Shown one piece after another: positions 15,297-24,151 of a stretch of DNA of 43,599 nucleotides. Origin of the DNA: Deltaproteobacteria bacterium (lineage in GTDB: Bacteria; Desulfobacterota; Dissulfuribacteria; Dissulfuribacterales; JALVPX01). Under the pieces are notes generated by a model that worked only from the letters and a program-made list of their open reading frames with translations, had not been told where the DNA came from and did not search any database. Numbering within the stretch: position 1 is the first letter of the stretch; the number at the start of each line of letters is the position of its first letter. The stretch lies in contig JALVPX010000082.1 in assembly GCA_027031565.1 (NCBI GenBank), positions 1-43,599 of the forward strand. Reading direction: 5' to 3'. Both the position numbers and the translations under genes were made by a program.

Positions 15297-17747
15297 ATGA
15301 AGAAAACGTACGAAGGTCTGGGGGTCTTTTATCTAGGCAGGGAATATGATCTCAAGGCCCACTCCCTGAAAGAGATCCCGGTGCTGTATGACTCAAAGGA
15401 TCTAACCACCCATGCCATGATAATAGGCATGACTGGAAGCGGCAAAACAGGGCTTGGTATCGGCATACTGGAAGAGGCCTTGATTGATGGCATCCCAGTA
15501 ATTGCCATTGATCCAAAGGGGGATATTCCCAATCTGATGCTTACCTTCCCTGATTTAAGACCCGCTGACTTCCTTCCCTGGATCAACAGGCAGGAGGCCG
15601 TCAATAAAGGGCTGACGCCTGAAGAATATGCCAGAAAAGAGGCCGCCTCCTGGAAAAAGGGGCTGGCACAGTGGGATCAGGAGCCAGATAGAATAGCACG
15701 GCTCAAGGCTGCAGCGGATTTTGTTGTATATACACCCGGCAGCAGCGCCGGACGCCGGATCAGTGTACTGCGCAAGCTTACGCCACCGCCCGAAAACGTT
15801 ATGCATGAACCCGATTTGCTGAAGGAAACCATCCAGAATAGTGTCACAAGCCTGCTTTCATTGCTGGGGAAAGACGCAGACCCCTTGACCAGCAGGGAGC
15901 ATATCCTTCTTTCAAACATAATTGACCATTACTGGTCGCAGAACCAGACAGTGGACCTAGTAAACCTCATCAAGGCTATTCAGAAACCCCCGTTCACCAG
16001 GATTGGCATCCTGGACATGGAGATGTTTTATCCCCAGGATGAACGTTTCGCCCTGTCCATGAGGATCAATAATTTGCTGGCTGCTCCCGGCTTTGAGGCA
16101 TGGCTGGAAGGTGATCCCATGGATATCCAGTCGCTTTTTTACACACCTGCAGGAAGGCCAAGGGCCTCAATATTCACCATAAGCCACCTGTCAGAGGCGG
16201 AACGCCTCTTTTTTGTTTCCATGCTGTTGAATGAAATCATTGGATGGATGCGGGCACAGCCGGGCACCTCAAGCTTAAGGGCTCTGCTCTACATGGATGA
16301 GATCTTCGGCTATTTCCCGCCCGTCCAAAATCCACCCACCAAGAAACCGCTTTTGACACTTCTCAAGCAGGCGCGTGCCTACGGGCTCGGCGTCGTGCTC
16401 GCGACCCAGAACCCAGTGGATCTCGACTACAAGGGCCTGTCGAATACCGGCACCTGGTTCATAGGCAGGCTTCAGACCGAACGCGACAAAAAGAGGGTCC
16501 TTGAAGGGCTGGAAGGTGCTGCGGCTGGTTCCGGGTTTGATTCAAGCCAGATGGAGAGGACCTTGGCAGGACTGGAAAAAAGGGTATTCCTGCTCCACAA
16601 CGTCCATGAAACAGGACCTGTCACCTTCCAGACCAGGTGGGTACTCTCCTACTTAAGTGGTCCACTAACAAGGGAACAGATTAAACGCCTGGCGCAGCAA
16701 AACACTTCAACAGAGGCACCTTCTCAGGCTGATGCAAAGGAGCAGGAATCACCTACCGTGCACACCTCAATGGAAACAAGGGCGGATGAAGCTGGGTCTG
16801 AACCTCCTATAGTGCCATCTGACATTGACGTGTGCTACCTCGCGCCGTCGGGTGCTGGCCAGGGCCTGCTCTATATGCCCGCTCTGGCCGGACTGGCCAG
16901 AATATATTACAAGAGCTCAAAATTTGGCGTTGATCAGGAAGATCAAGTCTATGTTCTGGTTCCCCTTCATGCAGAAGGGCCCTTGACCGTGGATTGGGAT
17001 TCTGCATTTACGGGTGAATTGACCCCGGAGAATATTGAGAAAGAACCGGCTTCCGGAGCGTGTTTTGAGCCTCTTCCACCTGCTGCATTGAAGCCTTCAT
17101 CATATCGCAGGTGGGCCAAGGAGATGCTAAAGTGGATAAGACAGCATAGGCCGCTCCGCCTTTTCCGTTGCAGGGCATTGAAGGCAACCAGCCTTCCTGG
17201 TGAGACAGAAGCACAGTTTCGTTCCAGGCTTTCACAAATCCTTAGGGAAAAGAGGGACGTGGAAATTGAAAAAATTAGAAAACGGTATGCCAAGAAATTT
17301 GCCTCGCTTAGGGACCGCCTCTTACGGGCTGAACAGGCCATTGAAAGAGAAAAAGACCAGGCGAAGTCGAAGAAGCTAGAGACTGCCATATCCTTCGGTG
17401 CTGCAATATTGGGAGCCTTCCTTGGGCGTAAAAGGATTTCATCGACCTCGGTATCACGGATGGGAACAGCAATGCGTTCTGCCAGCCGCATGCGCAAAGA
17501 GGCCATGGATGTTGAAAGGGCCAAGGAAAGGGTGCAGATGCTGAGACAGCAGCTGGATGAGCTTCAGGCGCAACTCGAGCAGGAAATCGAAAAAATCGAG
17601 TTGACTCACATGACAGATGCAGTTGAGATAGATGAGATCGATATTCGCGCAAAGGCCAACGCCATATCACTGGACATGTTCTGCCTCTGCTGGCTGCCAT
17701 ATAGAAAAAACAGCGCGGGAGGCATAAGCCCCGATTGGTTGAAATAG
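15297..17747 (+). CDS. HerA/VirB4-like ATP-binding protein with C-terminal coiled coil
   Basis: A large P-loop ATPase of the HerA/FtsK class. Walker A is GMTGSGKTG (near residue 45) and is followed by IAIDPKGDIPNL. Walker B is LLYMDEIFGYFPP (near 337), with the arginine-region ATQNPVDLDYKGLSN further on. After a Gln/Glu/Ser-rich linker (about 465-505) comes a second domain, then a basic coiled coil (about 640-700). A short apolar stretch follows (ISFGAAILGAFLG, near 700), then a second coiled coil. Relatives are annotated only as DUF87/ATP-binding proteins. ATG 15297 is chosen over TTG 15282 because GGAG lies at a good distance. Possible substrates are DNA or a membrane complex; neither is shown. 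Confidence 0.78.
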   Translation: MKKTYEGLGVFYLGREYDLKAHSLKEIPVLYDSKDLTTHAMIIGMTGSGKTGLGIGILEEALIDGIPVIAIDPKGDIPNLMLTFPDLRPADFLPWINRQEAVNKGLTPEEYARKEAASWKKGLAQWDQEPDRIARLKAAADFVVYTPGSSAGRRISVLRKLTPPPENVMHEPDLLKETIQNSVTSLLSLLGKDADPLTSREHILLSNIIDHYWSQNQTVDLVNLIKAIQKPPFTRIGILDMEMFYPQDERFALSMRINNLLAAPGFEAWLEGDPMDIQSLFYTPAGRPRASIFTISHLSEAERLFFVSMLLNEIIGWMRAQPGTSSLRALLYMDEIFGYFPPVQNPPTKKPLLTLLKQARAYGLGVVLATQNPVDLDYKGLSNTGTWFIGRLQTERDKKRVLEGLEGAAAGSGFDSSQMERTLAGLEKRVFLLHNVHETGPVTFQTRWVLSYLSGPLTREQIKRLAQQNTSTEAPSQADAKEQESPTVHTSMETRADEAGSEPPIVPSDIDVCYLAPSGAGQGLLYMPALAGLARIYYKSSKFGVDQEDQVYVLVPLHAEGPLTVDWDSAFTGELTPENIEKEPASGACFEPLPPAALKPSSYRRWAKEMLKWIRQHRPLRLFRCRALKATSLPGETEAQFRSRLSQILREKRDVEIEKIRKRYAKKFASLRDRLLRAEQAIEREKDQAKSKKLETAISFGAAILGAFLGRKRISSTSVSRMGTAMRSASRMRKEAMDVERAKERVQMLRQQLDELQAQLEQEIEKIELTHMTDAVEIDEIDIRAKANAISLDMFCLCWLPYRKNSAGGISPDWLK

Positions 17748-17799
17748 CATGCGAACCCAGAAGAGAGGCCTGTGGCTAAATCTTTGAGAAGTCCCAAGA

Positions 17800-17827
17800 T
17801 TGACGCCTATTGACTCTTGGTTATAGT
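17800..17827 (+). promoter_or_regulatory. Candidate sigma-70 promoter for hom
   Basis: TTGACG (17800-17805) and TATAGT (17822-17827) are separated by 16 bases and lie 48 bases before the hom start. It is the only good match in the 128-base gap after the ATPase gene and probably drives hom-apgM and perhaps the genes after them. Confidence 0.6.
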
Positions 17828-17875
17828 GTGGCACGCATCTACTATTTATGATTCACAGAAAGGGAATTTGATCCA

Positions 17876-19204
17876 ATGCAACAATCTGTAAAGGTTGGAC
17901 TTATCGGGTTTGGAACAGTAGGTAGCGGGACGGCCAAGATTCTTCTTGAGCAGCAGCAGCTCTTGAGTGCCAGGGCGCAGATTCCGATTGAACTCGTCGC
18001 CATTTGTGACAAAGACATCACCTCAGACAGGGGCTTTCCTGTTCCGCCACACCTTTTAACAACTAACATCGAGGACATATTCAACAATCCGGACATTTCC
18101 ATTGTAATCGAACTCATTGGCGGACTGGAGCCGGCCAAAAGCTTCATCCTGGAGGCAGTGAACCGGGGCAAGCACGTGGTCACCGCCAACAAGGCCCTGT
18201 TGGCCACCTATGGCCCTGAAATATTCGGGGCAGCAGCCGAAAACAACGTGGAAATAGGCTTTGAGGCCAGTGTGGGAGGAGGCATACCCGTCATAAAATC
18301 TGTCAAGGAGGGCCTGGTGGCCAACAACATCCACACTGTCATGGGCATAATGAATGGAACCGCCAATTACATATTGAGCCGAATGACCGAGGAAGGCCTT
18401 CCATTCGACCAGATATTGAAGGATGCACAGGCACACGGATATGCTGAGGCTGATTCAACCTATGACATAGAAGGGATAGATACTGCACACAAACTCGCCA
18501 TATTGGCAAACCTTGCGTTTGGTGCATCCACCACGCTCAATGACGTGGATATAGAAGGCATCTCCAGGCTTTCGCCCATAGATATGGCCTTTGCAAAAGA
18601 ACTGGGCTACCACATCAAACTCCTGGCCATAGGAAGGGCAGTCGATGATGAAATCGAACTCAGGGTACACCCCACAATGGTCCCTGTAAGCCACCTGCTG
18701 GCCCAGGTGGATGGGGCCTACAATGCCTTCTATTTCATAGGAGACTCGGTTGGCAAGGTCCTGCTGTATGGGATGGGTGCGGGACAAATGCCCACTGGTA
18801 GCGCAGTCGTCGGAGATGTCGTAGATATTGCCAGAAATATCAGAATGAATGCTGCCAACAGGGTCCCATGCCTGGGCAGGCCTTTCCAGGATCTTGCGGC
18901 ATTGAAAAAACGGCCCATGGAGGCCTTGACAGGCCGATACTACTTCCGCTTTGCTGCCGTGGATCAGCCAGGGGTTTTGGCCAGAATTTCAGGAGTGTTG
19001 GCAGAATATTCCATTAGTATCGCCTCTGTGGTCCAAAAAGGCCGGGGTACCGAAGAATCCGTGCCCATTGTCATGCTCACCCATGAAGCAAGAGAGGAAA
19101 ATGTGCAAAAGGCTTTGGGCAAAATTGACAATCTGGATATTGTACGAGACAACACAGTGGTTATTCGTATAGAAGACCTCAAGAGTCTGGAGGAATCTGC
19201 CTAG
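17876..19204 (+). CDS. hom: Homoserine dehydrogenase
   Basis: Reduces aspartate semialdehyde to homoserine, the branch point to threonine and methionine. The Rossmann motif GLIGFGTVGSGTAK lies at the N-terminus and the catalytic domain includes GGGIPVIKSVKEGL and IMNGTANYILSRM. The C-terminal 80 residues form an ACT regulatory domain (from about DQPGVLARISGVLAEY), as in enzymes inhibited by threonine. The 442-residue, stand-alone form (no fused aspartokinase) is usual in Desulfobacterota. AAGGGA precedes the ATG. The next gene starts 21 bases later. Confidence 0.96.
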   Translation: MQQSVKVGLIGFGTVGSGTAKILLEQQQLLSARAQIPIELVAICDKDITSDRGFPVPPHLLTTNIEDIFNNPDISIVIELIGGLEPAKSFILEAVNRGKHVVTANKALLATYGPEIFGAAAENNVEIGFEASVGGGIPVIKSVKEGLVANNIHTVMGIMNGTANYILSRMTEEGLPFDQILKDAQAHGYAEADSTYDIEGIDTAHKLAILANLAFGASTTLNDVDIEGISRLSPIDMAFAKELGYHIKLLAIGRAVDDEIELRVHPTMVPVSHLLAQVDGAYNAFYFIGDSVGKVLLYGMGAGQMPTGSAVVGDVVDIARNIRMNAANRVPCLGRPFQDLAALKKRPMEALTGRYYFRFAAVDQPGVLARISGVLAEYSISIASVVQKGRGTEESVPIVMLTHEAREENVQKALGKIDNLDIVRDNTVVIRIEDLKSLEESA

Positions 19205-19225
19205 ACCTTTTCCAGGAGGCTGAAA

Positions 19226-20521
19226 GTGGTTCAAAATAACGTGGAAGAAAAGGAAATACCCCCTGTTGAGCTGCCATCCTCAAAATATGTAGTCCTTGTC
19301 GGCGACGGCATGGGTGATTTCCCCCTGGAGCAATTGGATGGTAAAACACCATTGGAGTATGCCCGGACTCCGGCCATGGACCGCCTGGCAAAGCTGGGGG
19401 AATTGGGAACTGTAAAGACCATTCCAGAAGGCTTTCAGCCAGGCAGTGATGTTGCCAACATGAGCCTGATGGGCTATGACCCAGCCAGGTTTTACACAGG
19501 CCGCGGCCCCCTCGAAGCGGCAGCCATGGGTGTTCAGATGAATCCCGAGGATGTGGCCTTCCGCTGCAACATGGTGACGCTTGCATTCAGGGAAGGCCGA
19601 ATCATCATGATAGATTACAGCGCCGGCCACATTTCCACTGACGAGGCCCAAATACTGCTCAATGATCTGCAGCCTCTGGTCAATACCAGGTCTTTTGAAC
19701 TCTTCCCAGGCGTCAGCTACCGTCACCTGTTGTTATGGCGCGGCGGGCCAGAAGGCCTGGCAACGGTTCCTCCCCATGATTTTACGGGTATGGACGTTAC
19801 CGAGGCCTGGCACGTGTATGAAGAAGAACCCCTGCTCTATGACCTGCTGACAAAGGCGATCACGCTGTTTCATCGTCACCCGGTCAACGAAAAGCGGAAG
19901 AAGGAGGGGAAAAATCCTGCCAATGCGCTCTGGCCCTGGGGGCAGGGCAGGCGGCCGGTCATGCCCACCTTCAAGCAGCTGTATGACATCGACGGGGCCG
20001 TAATCGCTGCCGTGGACCTCATAAAAGGCCTTGGAGTATGGGCAGGGCTGGAAAAGGTCGATGTTCCTGGAGCCACAGGTTATCTGGATACCAACTATCG
20101 CGGCAAGGCTGAAGCTGCCCTCAAGGCAATAAAGGAAAAACAGCTCGTCTTTGTCCACGTGGAGGCGCCGGATGAAGCCAGCCACATGGGAGACTTGAAG
20201 GCAAAGATCAACGCCATAGAGCGTTTTGACAAAGAGGTGGTATCAGTAGTCATGGACGGCCTCAGGGAAATGGGCGGCAGCTACAGGATACTGCTTACCA
20301 CGGATCATTTTACTCCCATAAAGATGAGGACCCATGCGCCGCTTCCAGTACCTTATGCGATATATGACAACATGAATACGAGGGACAACCAGAATGATGT
20401 TGCCTTTTGCGAAAAGGCAGCAGAACACTCTTCCATACACCTGGATAAAGGCCACATGTTGATGCCCAAATTTATTGGGGCAGAACCCAGGGAGGTAGAA
20501 CTGAATCCCAAAAAGAAGTAA
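19226..20521 (+). CDS. apgM: ApgM-family phosphoglycerate mutase; possible homoserine kinase analogue
   Basis: Alkaline-phosphatase-superfamily protein of the archaeal-type cofactor-independent phosphoglycerate mutase group. It shows VGDGMGDFPLEQL at the first metal site, GSDVANMSLMGYDP around the nucleophile Ser, and the later HVEAPDEASHMGD and LLTTDHFTP metal blocks. The 431-residue length fits. The GTG start follows a perfect AGGAGG. Directly downstream of hom in this lineage, such proteins have been proposed to replace homoserine kinase (ThrB). That alternative is attractive here because no thrB lies nearby, but sequence alone cannot decide between the glycolytic and threonine roles. Confidence 0.85.
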   Translation: MVQNNVEEKEIPPVELPSSKYVVLVGDGMGDFPLEQLDGKTPLEYARTPAMDRLAKLGELGTVKTIPEGFQPGSDVANMSLMGYDPARFYTGRGPLEAAAMGVQMNPEDVAFRCNMVTLAFREGRIIMIDYSAGHISTDEAQILLNDLQPLVNTRSFELFPGVSYRHLLLWRGGPEGLATVPPHDFTGMDVTEAWHVYEEEPLLYDLLTKAITLFHRHPVNEKRKKEGKNPANALWPWGQGRRPVMPTFKQLYDIDGAVIAAVDLIKGLGVWAGLEKVDVPGATGYLDTNYRGKAEAALKAIKEKQLVFVHVEAPDEASHMGDLKAKINAIERFDKEVVSVVMDGLREMGGSYRILLTTDHFTPIKMRTHAPLPVPYAIYDNMNTRDNQNDVAFCEKAAEHSSIHLDKGHMLMPKFIGAEPREVELNPKKK

Positions 20522-20531
20522 AATACCGGTT

Positions 20532-20981
20532 GTGAAACCTGTCCTGGAACTCGTTCAGCCCATACACAGCCACCCTTACAGGGTGGTTTATGCAGACACG
20601 GATGCAGGCGGCGTGGTCTATTATGGGCGTTACATGCGCCTTTTTGAGATTGGCCGTGCAGAATATATGAGGACCATTCTGGATATGGCCTACAGCACAC
20701 TTGAAAAACTCGGCGTGATAATGCCTGTGGTAGAGATGTATTGCCGTTACAAGGCACCCGCCCGTTATGACGACCAAATAGTGATTTCCACATCTATCTA
20801 TGACTATTCCAAGATATCTGTCCGCTTTCACTACGAGATAAACCTTGCACACGATGGCAAGACCTTGATAAAGGGTTATACAGTGCATGCAGCCGTTGAC
20901 AAAAAGGGCCGGCTGCTACCGTTGCCTGATCAGCTCAAGCAGGCCATGCTCTCTGTAAACATTGGAAAGAACGGGAAATGA
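20532..20981 (+). CDS. YbgC-type acyl-CoA thioesterase (hotdog fold)
   Basis: Small 4HBT-superfamily hydrolase of acyl-CoA esters. The family motif is YADTDAGGVVYYGRYMRLFE, whose Asp is the catalytic residue in the YbgC/4-hydroxybenzoyl-CoA thioesterase group. The 149-residue length is standard. It starts with GTG ten bases after apgM, so it is likely co-transcribed. The real substrate is unknown; members near the Tol-Pal system act on phospholipid metabolism, but no tol genes occur here. Confidence 0.88.
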   Translation: MKPVLELVQPIHSHPYRVVYADTDAGGVVYYGRYMRLFEIGRAEYMRTILDMAYSTLEKLGVIMPVVEMYCRYKAPARYDDQIVISTSIYDYSKISVRFHYEINLAHDGKTLIKGYTVHAAVDKKGRLLPLPDQLKQAMLSVNIGKNGK

Positions 20982-20998
20982 CTTTCAAGTAATATTTT

Positions 20999-22756
20999 AT
21001 GGGTCTTTATATACCTGAAGACATTATCCAGCAAGTCAAGGATGCCGCAGACATAAGGCAGGTGGTGGAGGCCCATGTTCCCCTGAAAAAAAGGGGCAGA
21101 AACTGGGTGGGGCTTTGTCCTTTTCATGAAGATACCGATCCATCCTTTTCCATAAATGAAGACAAACAGATCTTCTACTGCTTCGGATGCGGGCAGGGGG
21201 GCGATGTCTTCAAATTTGTCATGAACATGGAAGGCCTGAGCTTTTATGAAGCAGTCAAGGCCCTTGCGGCCCGAAACGGCATTTCCATACCTGAACAGCA
21301 AAGAAGCAAGGCCGCCCAAAAACGGCTTGCCAGGCAGGAAGAGCTTTATAAGGCTAATGAAGAAGCGGTATCATTTTACCATGAATATCTGCTTGGTCAC
21401 CCGTCTGCCTATGGTGCCAGGGACTATCTAAAAGAGAGGGGAATTACAGAGAAGATTATAAAGGAGTTTCACCTGGGCTGGGCGCCAGACAGTTGGGATT
21501 CGCTGGTAAACCATTTGGAAAAAAAGGGGGTGGCCTTGAAGAATGCCGCCTCGGCCGGGCTGGTGATCGAGAGGGAAGGCGGAGGCTTTTATGACCGTTT
21601 CCGTGCCCGCATCATCTTCCCGATACTTGACAAGCACGGGAAAATAACGGCCCTGGGAGGAAGGGTGCTGGATGATTCCATACCCAAGTACCTAAATTCC
21701 CCTGAATCAGCCATATACCATAAAGGCCGGGTTCTCTATGGTCTCTATCAGGCAAAGGGCCATGTTAGAAAAAATGGGTATGGTTACGTGGTAGAGGGCT
21801 ACATGGATTTGCTTGCCCTGGTCCAGAATGGGATTTCCAACTGCGTGGCCACCCTGGGTACAGCCCTTACCGAAGAGCACTCGAGGATGCTCAAATCCTT
21901 GTCCAAGACATGGACGTTGGTTTTTGACGGAGACGAGGCAGGCACCAAGGCTGCCCTCAGGGCGATACCATTGCTCTATAAGTATGGAATAAATGTAAAG
22001 GTCCTAAATCTTCCCAAAGATGATGATCCAGACACATTCATACGCCGGGAGGGGATAGAAGGTTGGCAAAACGCCCAGAACCAAGCCGCTGATGGGATCG
22101 ATTTTGCCATAAACATCGGCCTGAAAACGCATGGAAGAGGGCCTGACGGGTTATATGCAACCGTAGACGACGTTATTCCTATTCTCAGGGGTGTTCAAGA
22201 TCCAGTGCGTCAGGCATTGCTCGTAGCACACGTCTCACAGAAATTGAAGATCCGGGAGCAAAGCCTGTGGCAGAAACTCTCTCAAGGCGACGGCCTTGCC
22301 TTGCAAAAAAGGGGTGGTAATCGGCTTGCCGGTACCGGCGCGCCTGCACCCTCTGTGAAAAACAAGGCGGAAGAAAAAATATTCTGTTTCTTGCTCAATT
22401 ACCCGGAGTTCATGGATATTTTCTTGGAATCAGGCATGGAAATCTGGCTCGAGAACGAAAAACTGCTCGATTTATGGCGTTCCTTGGTGCATGTTTACAG
22501 CATCGAAAACAGATTGGATCTGGCAACACTCTTTCTTCATCTCCATGGTCTCCAAGAGGTGCATGAACTTGCAACAAGGCTCAAGGAAGAGACGATGCCG
22601 TGCGATGATCCTGATGTTACTGCCAGAAAGCTTTTACACTACTCGGAGGAGATGAAAAAAAAGGCCTTGAGACGCCAGATAATCGAACAGCTTGCAGCCG
22701 GAGTTGATGGCAAAGAGTGCGAGGCACTTTTAAGAAAGGTGCAGGAATTGCACTAG
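20999..22756 (+). CDS. dnaG: DNA primase
   Basis: Makes RNA primers for replication. The CHC2 zinc ribbon has C40, H43, C61 and C64 (CPFHEDTDPSF...CFGCGQGG). The RNA-polymerase domain follows, and the TOPRIM domain shows VVEGYMDLL (near 263) and VFDGDEAG (near 310). The C-terminal helicase-binding domain ends with the rpoD ribosome site. The 585-residue length is normal. It forms a dnaG-rpoD pair as in the bacterial macromolecular synthesis operon; rpsU is not in front here, a thioesterase gene is. Confidence 0.97.
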   Translation: MGLYIPEDIIQQVKDAADIRQVVEAHVPLKKRGRNWVGLCPFHEDTDPSFSINEDKQIFYCFGCGQGGDVFKFVMNMEGLSFYEAVKALAARNGISIPEQQRSKAAQKRLARQEELYKANEEAVSFYHEYLLGHPSAYGARDYLKERGITEKIIKEFHLGWAPDSWDSLVNHLEKKGVALKNAASAGLVIEREGGGFYDRFRARIIFPILDKHGKITALGGRVLDDSIPKYLNSPESAIYHKGRVLYGLYQAKGHVRKNGYGYVVEGYMDLLALVQNGISNCVATLGTALTEEHSRMLKSLSKTWTLVFDGDEAGTKAALRAIPLLYKYGINVKVLNLPKDDDPDTFIRREGIEGWQNAQNQAADGIDFAINIGLKTHGRGPDGLYATVDDVIPILRGVQDPVRQALLVAHVSQKLKIREQSLWQKLSQGDGLALQKRGGNRLAGTGAPAPSVKNKAEEKIFCFLLNYPEFMDIFLESGMEIWLENEKLLDLWRSLVHVYSIENRLDLATLFLHLHGLQEVHELATRLKEETMPCDDPDVTARKLLHYSEEMKKKALRRQIIEQLAAGVDGKECEALLRKVQELH

Positions 22757-22764
22757 GAGGTTCA

Positions 22765-24147
22765 ATGACCAAAAAGCGGGAGGAGCAGACCCAAAACCAG
22801 GACAACCACCAGGCCCATGAAGCAGAATCCATTTTTGATCCTGTAAAGGTCTATCTCACAGAAATGGGGGCCAATGAGCTCCTGAGCCGGGAAGAAGAAG
22901 TAAACCTTGCGAAAACCATTGACGAACTGGAACGCCGTCTGCTCACTTTGGCTTTTGTATTGCCTGGGGTGGCCAGGCTTTTCATCCAAAAGATGATTTC
23001 AGCTGAGGGCGCAATCGTTCAGAGCAGCACAGCCTCCCATCCAGACCCTGAAAAGGATCAGTCCGTTGAGCCTCATGATGAGGAGCCAAGGGCTTTTGAT
23101 CCAGCTCAAGTCAAACAGGCCGTGGAAGAAAATTTTAAGAAAAATCTTGAACTCATAGAACTTCTTCGCCAGACAGACTCTTTGAGTGATCGGGATTCCA
23201 TACTTGATCGTCTTGAAAAAAATTGTGCCTGCATGATCAAGGCCTTTGGCGAGCAGAGAATAAACAAGACCATTTTGAACCTCGCGTGCCAGATCTTTCA
23301 GGACGAATGCGAATTGTTGATCAAAAAAGGAACGGGTTTCCTGCTTGAACACACCGGGCTCCTCTTCCCGGAGCTTGACAGGCACATGGAAAAGATGCAG
23401 CACGCCTGCGGGCTTCTAAGAAGGGCAAAGGAGCGGCTTGTAAATGCAAACCTCCGCCTGGTGGTGAGTATTGCAAAAAAGTACACCAACCGTGGACTCC
23501 ATCTCTCGGATCTTATCCAGGAAGGTAATTTGGGCCTTATGCGGGCAGTGGACAAGTTTGACTATCGCCGCGGCTACAAATTCAGCACATATTCCACCTG
23601 GTGGATACGGCAGTCAATCACGAGGGCCCTGGCCGACCAGTCCCGGACCATCAGGATACCCGTCCACGTGGTGGAAACAATCAACAAGGTATTCAAGATC
23701 ATGCAGGAATACCGCAGGGAAACCGGCGTGGACCCAACAGAGGAGGAGCTGGCCAGGCGCTCGGGCTTAACAAAAGAGCGGATCGCCAAGATCTTGGAGA
23801 TCAACAAGGCCCCCATATCGCTGGAAGCAACGGTCGGGGACGAAGAGGATGCCAACCACTTGATTGACTTTCTGCAGGACGATTCCACCCCTACCCCGGA
23901 AGAGGCGGCAGCAAAGTCAAGTCTCGCCGAGCAGACCCGAAAGATATTGGCCACCCTAACCCCGCGCGAAGAAAAGATCCTCAGGCTTCGCTTTGGTATT
24001 GGCGAACTCAAGGGCTATACACTGGAGGAGGTCGGCAAGGACTTTTCAGTGACTAGGGAAAGAATCAGGCAGATAGAGGCGAAGGCTTTGCGAAAATTGC
24101 GTCATCCAAGCAGGAGCAAGGTGCTGAGAAGTTTTGTCGAAGGCTGA
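22765..24147 (+). CDS. rpoD: Sigma-70 family RNA polymerase sigma factor (RpoD-like)
   Basis: Promoter-recognition subunit. Region 1.2 begins DPVKVYLTEMGANELLSREEE (residues about 25-45) near the N-terminus. A non-conserved, acidic region lies between 1.2 and 2. Region 2 (about 225-300) carries VSIAKKYTNRGLHLSDLIQE and FSTYSTWWIRQSITRAL. Region 3 follows, and region 4 (about 395-455) ends with the helix-turn-helix EEVGKDFSVTRERIRQIEAK. The position after dnaG supports rpoD. At 460 residues, only about 24 precede region 1.2, so region 1.1 is absent. It could instead be an RpoS-like alternative factor, but context favours the primary one. ATG 22765 is supported by TAGGAGG at the dnaG stop. Confidence 0.88.
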   Translation: MTKKREEQTQNQDNHQAHEAESIFDPVKVYLTEMGANELLSREEEVNLAKTIDELERRLLTLAFVLPGVARLFIQKMISAEGAIVQSSTASHPDPEKDQSVEPHDEEPRAFDPAQVKQAVEENFKKNLELIELLRQTDSLSDRDSILDRLEKNCACMIKAFGEQRINKTILNLACQIFQDECELLIKKGTGFLLEHTGLLFPELDRHMEKMQHACGLLRRAKERLVNANLRLVVSIAKKYTNRGLHLSDLIQEGNLGLMRAVDKFDYRRGYKFSTYSTWWIRQSITRALADQSRTIRIPVHVVETINKVFKIMQEYRRETGVDPTEEELARRSGLTKERIAKILEINKAPISLEATVGDEEDANHLIDFLQDDSTPTPEEAAAKSSLAEQTRKILATLTPREEKILRLRFGIGELKGYTLEEVGKDFSVTRERIRQIEAKALRKLRHPSRSKVLRSFVEG

Positions 24148-24151
24148 GGCA

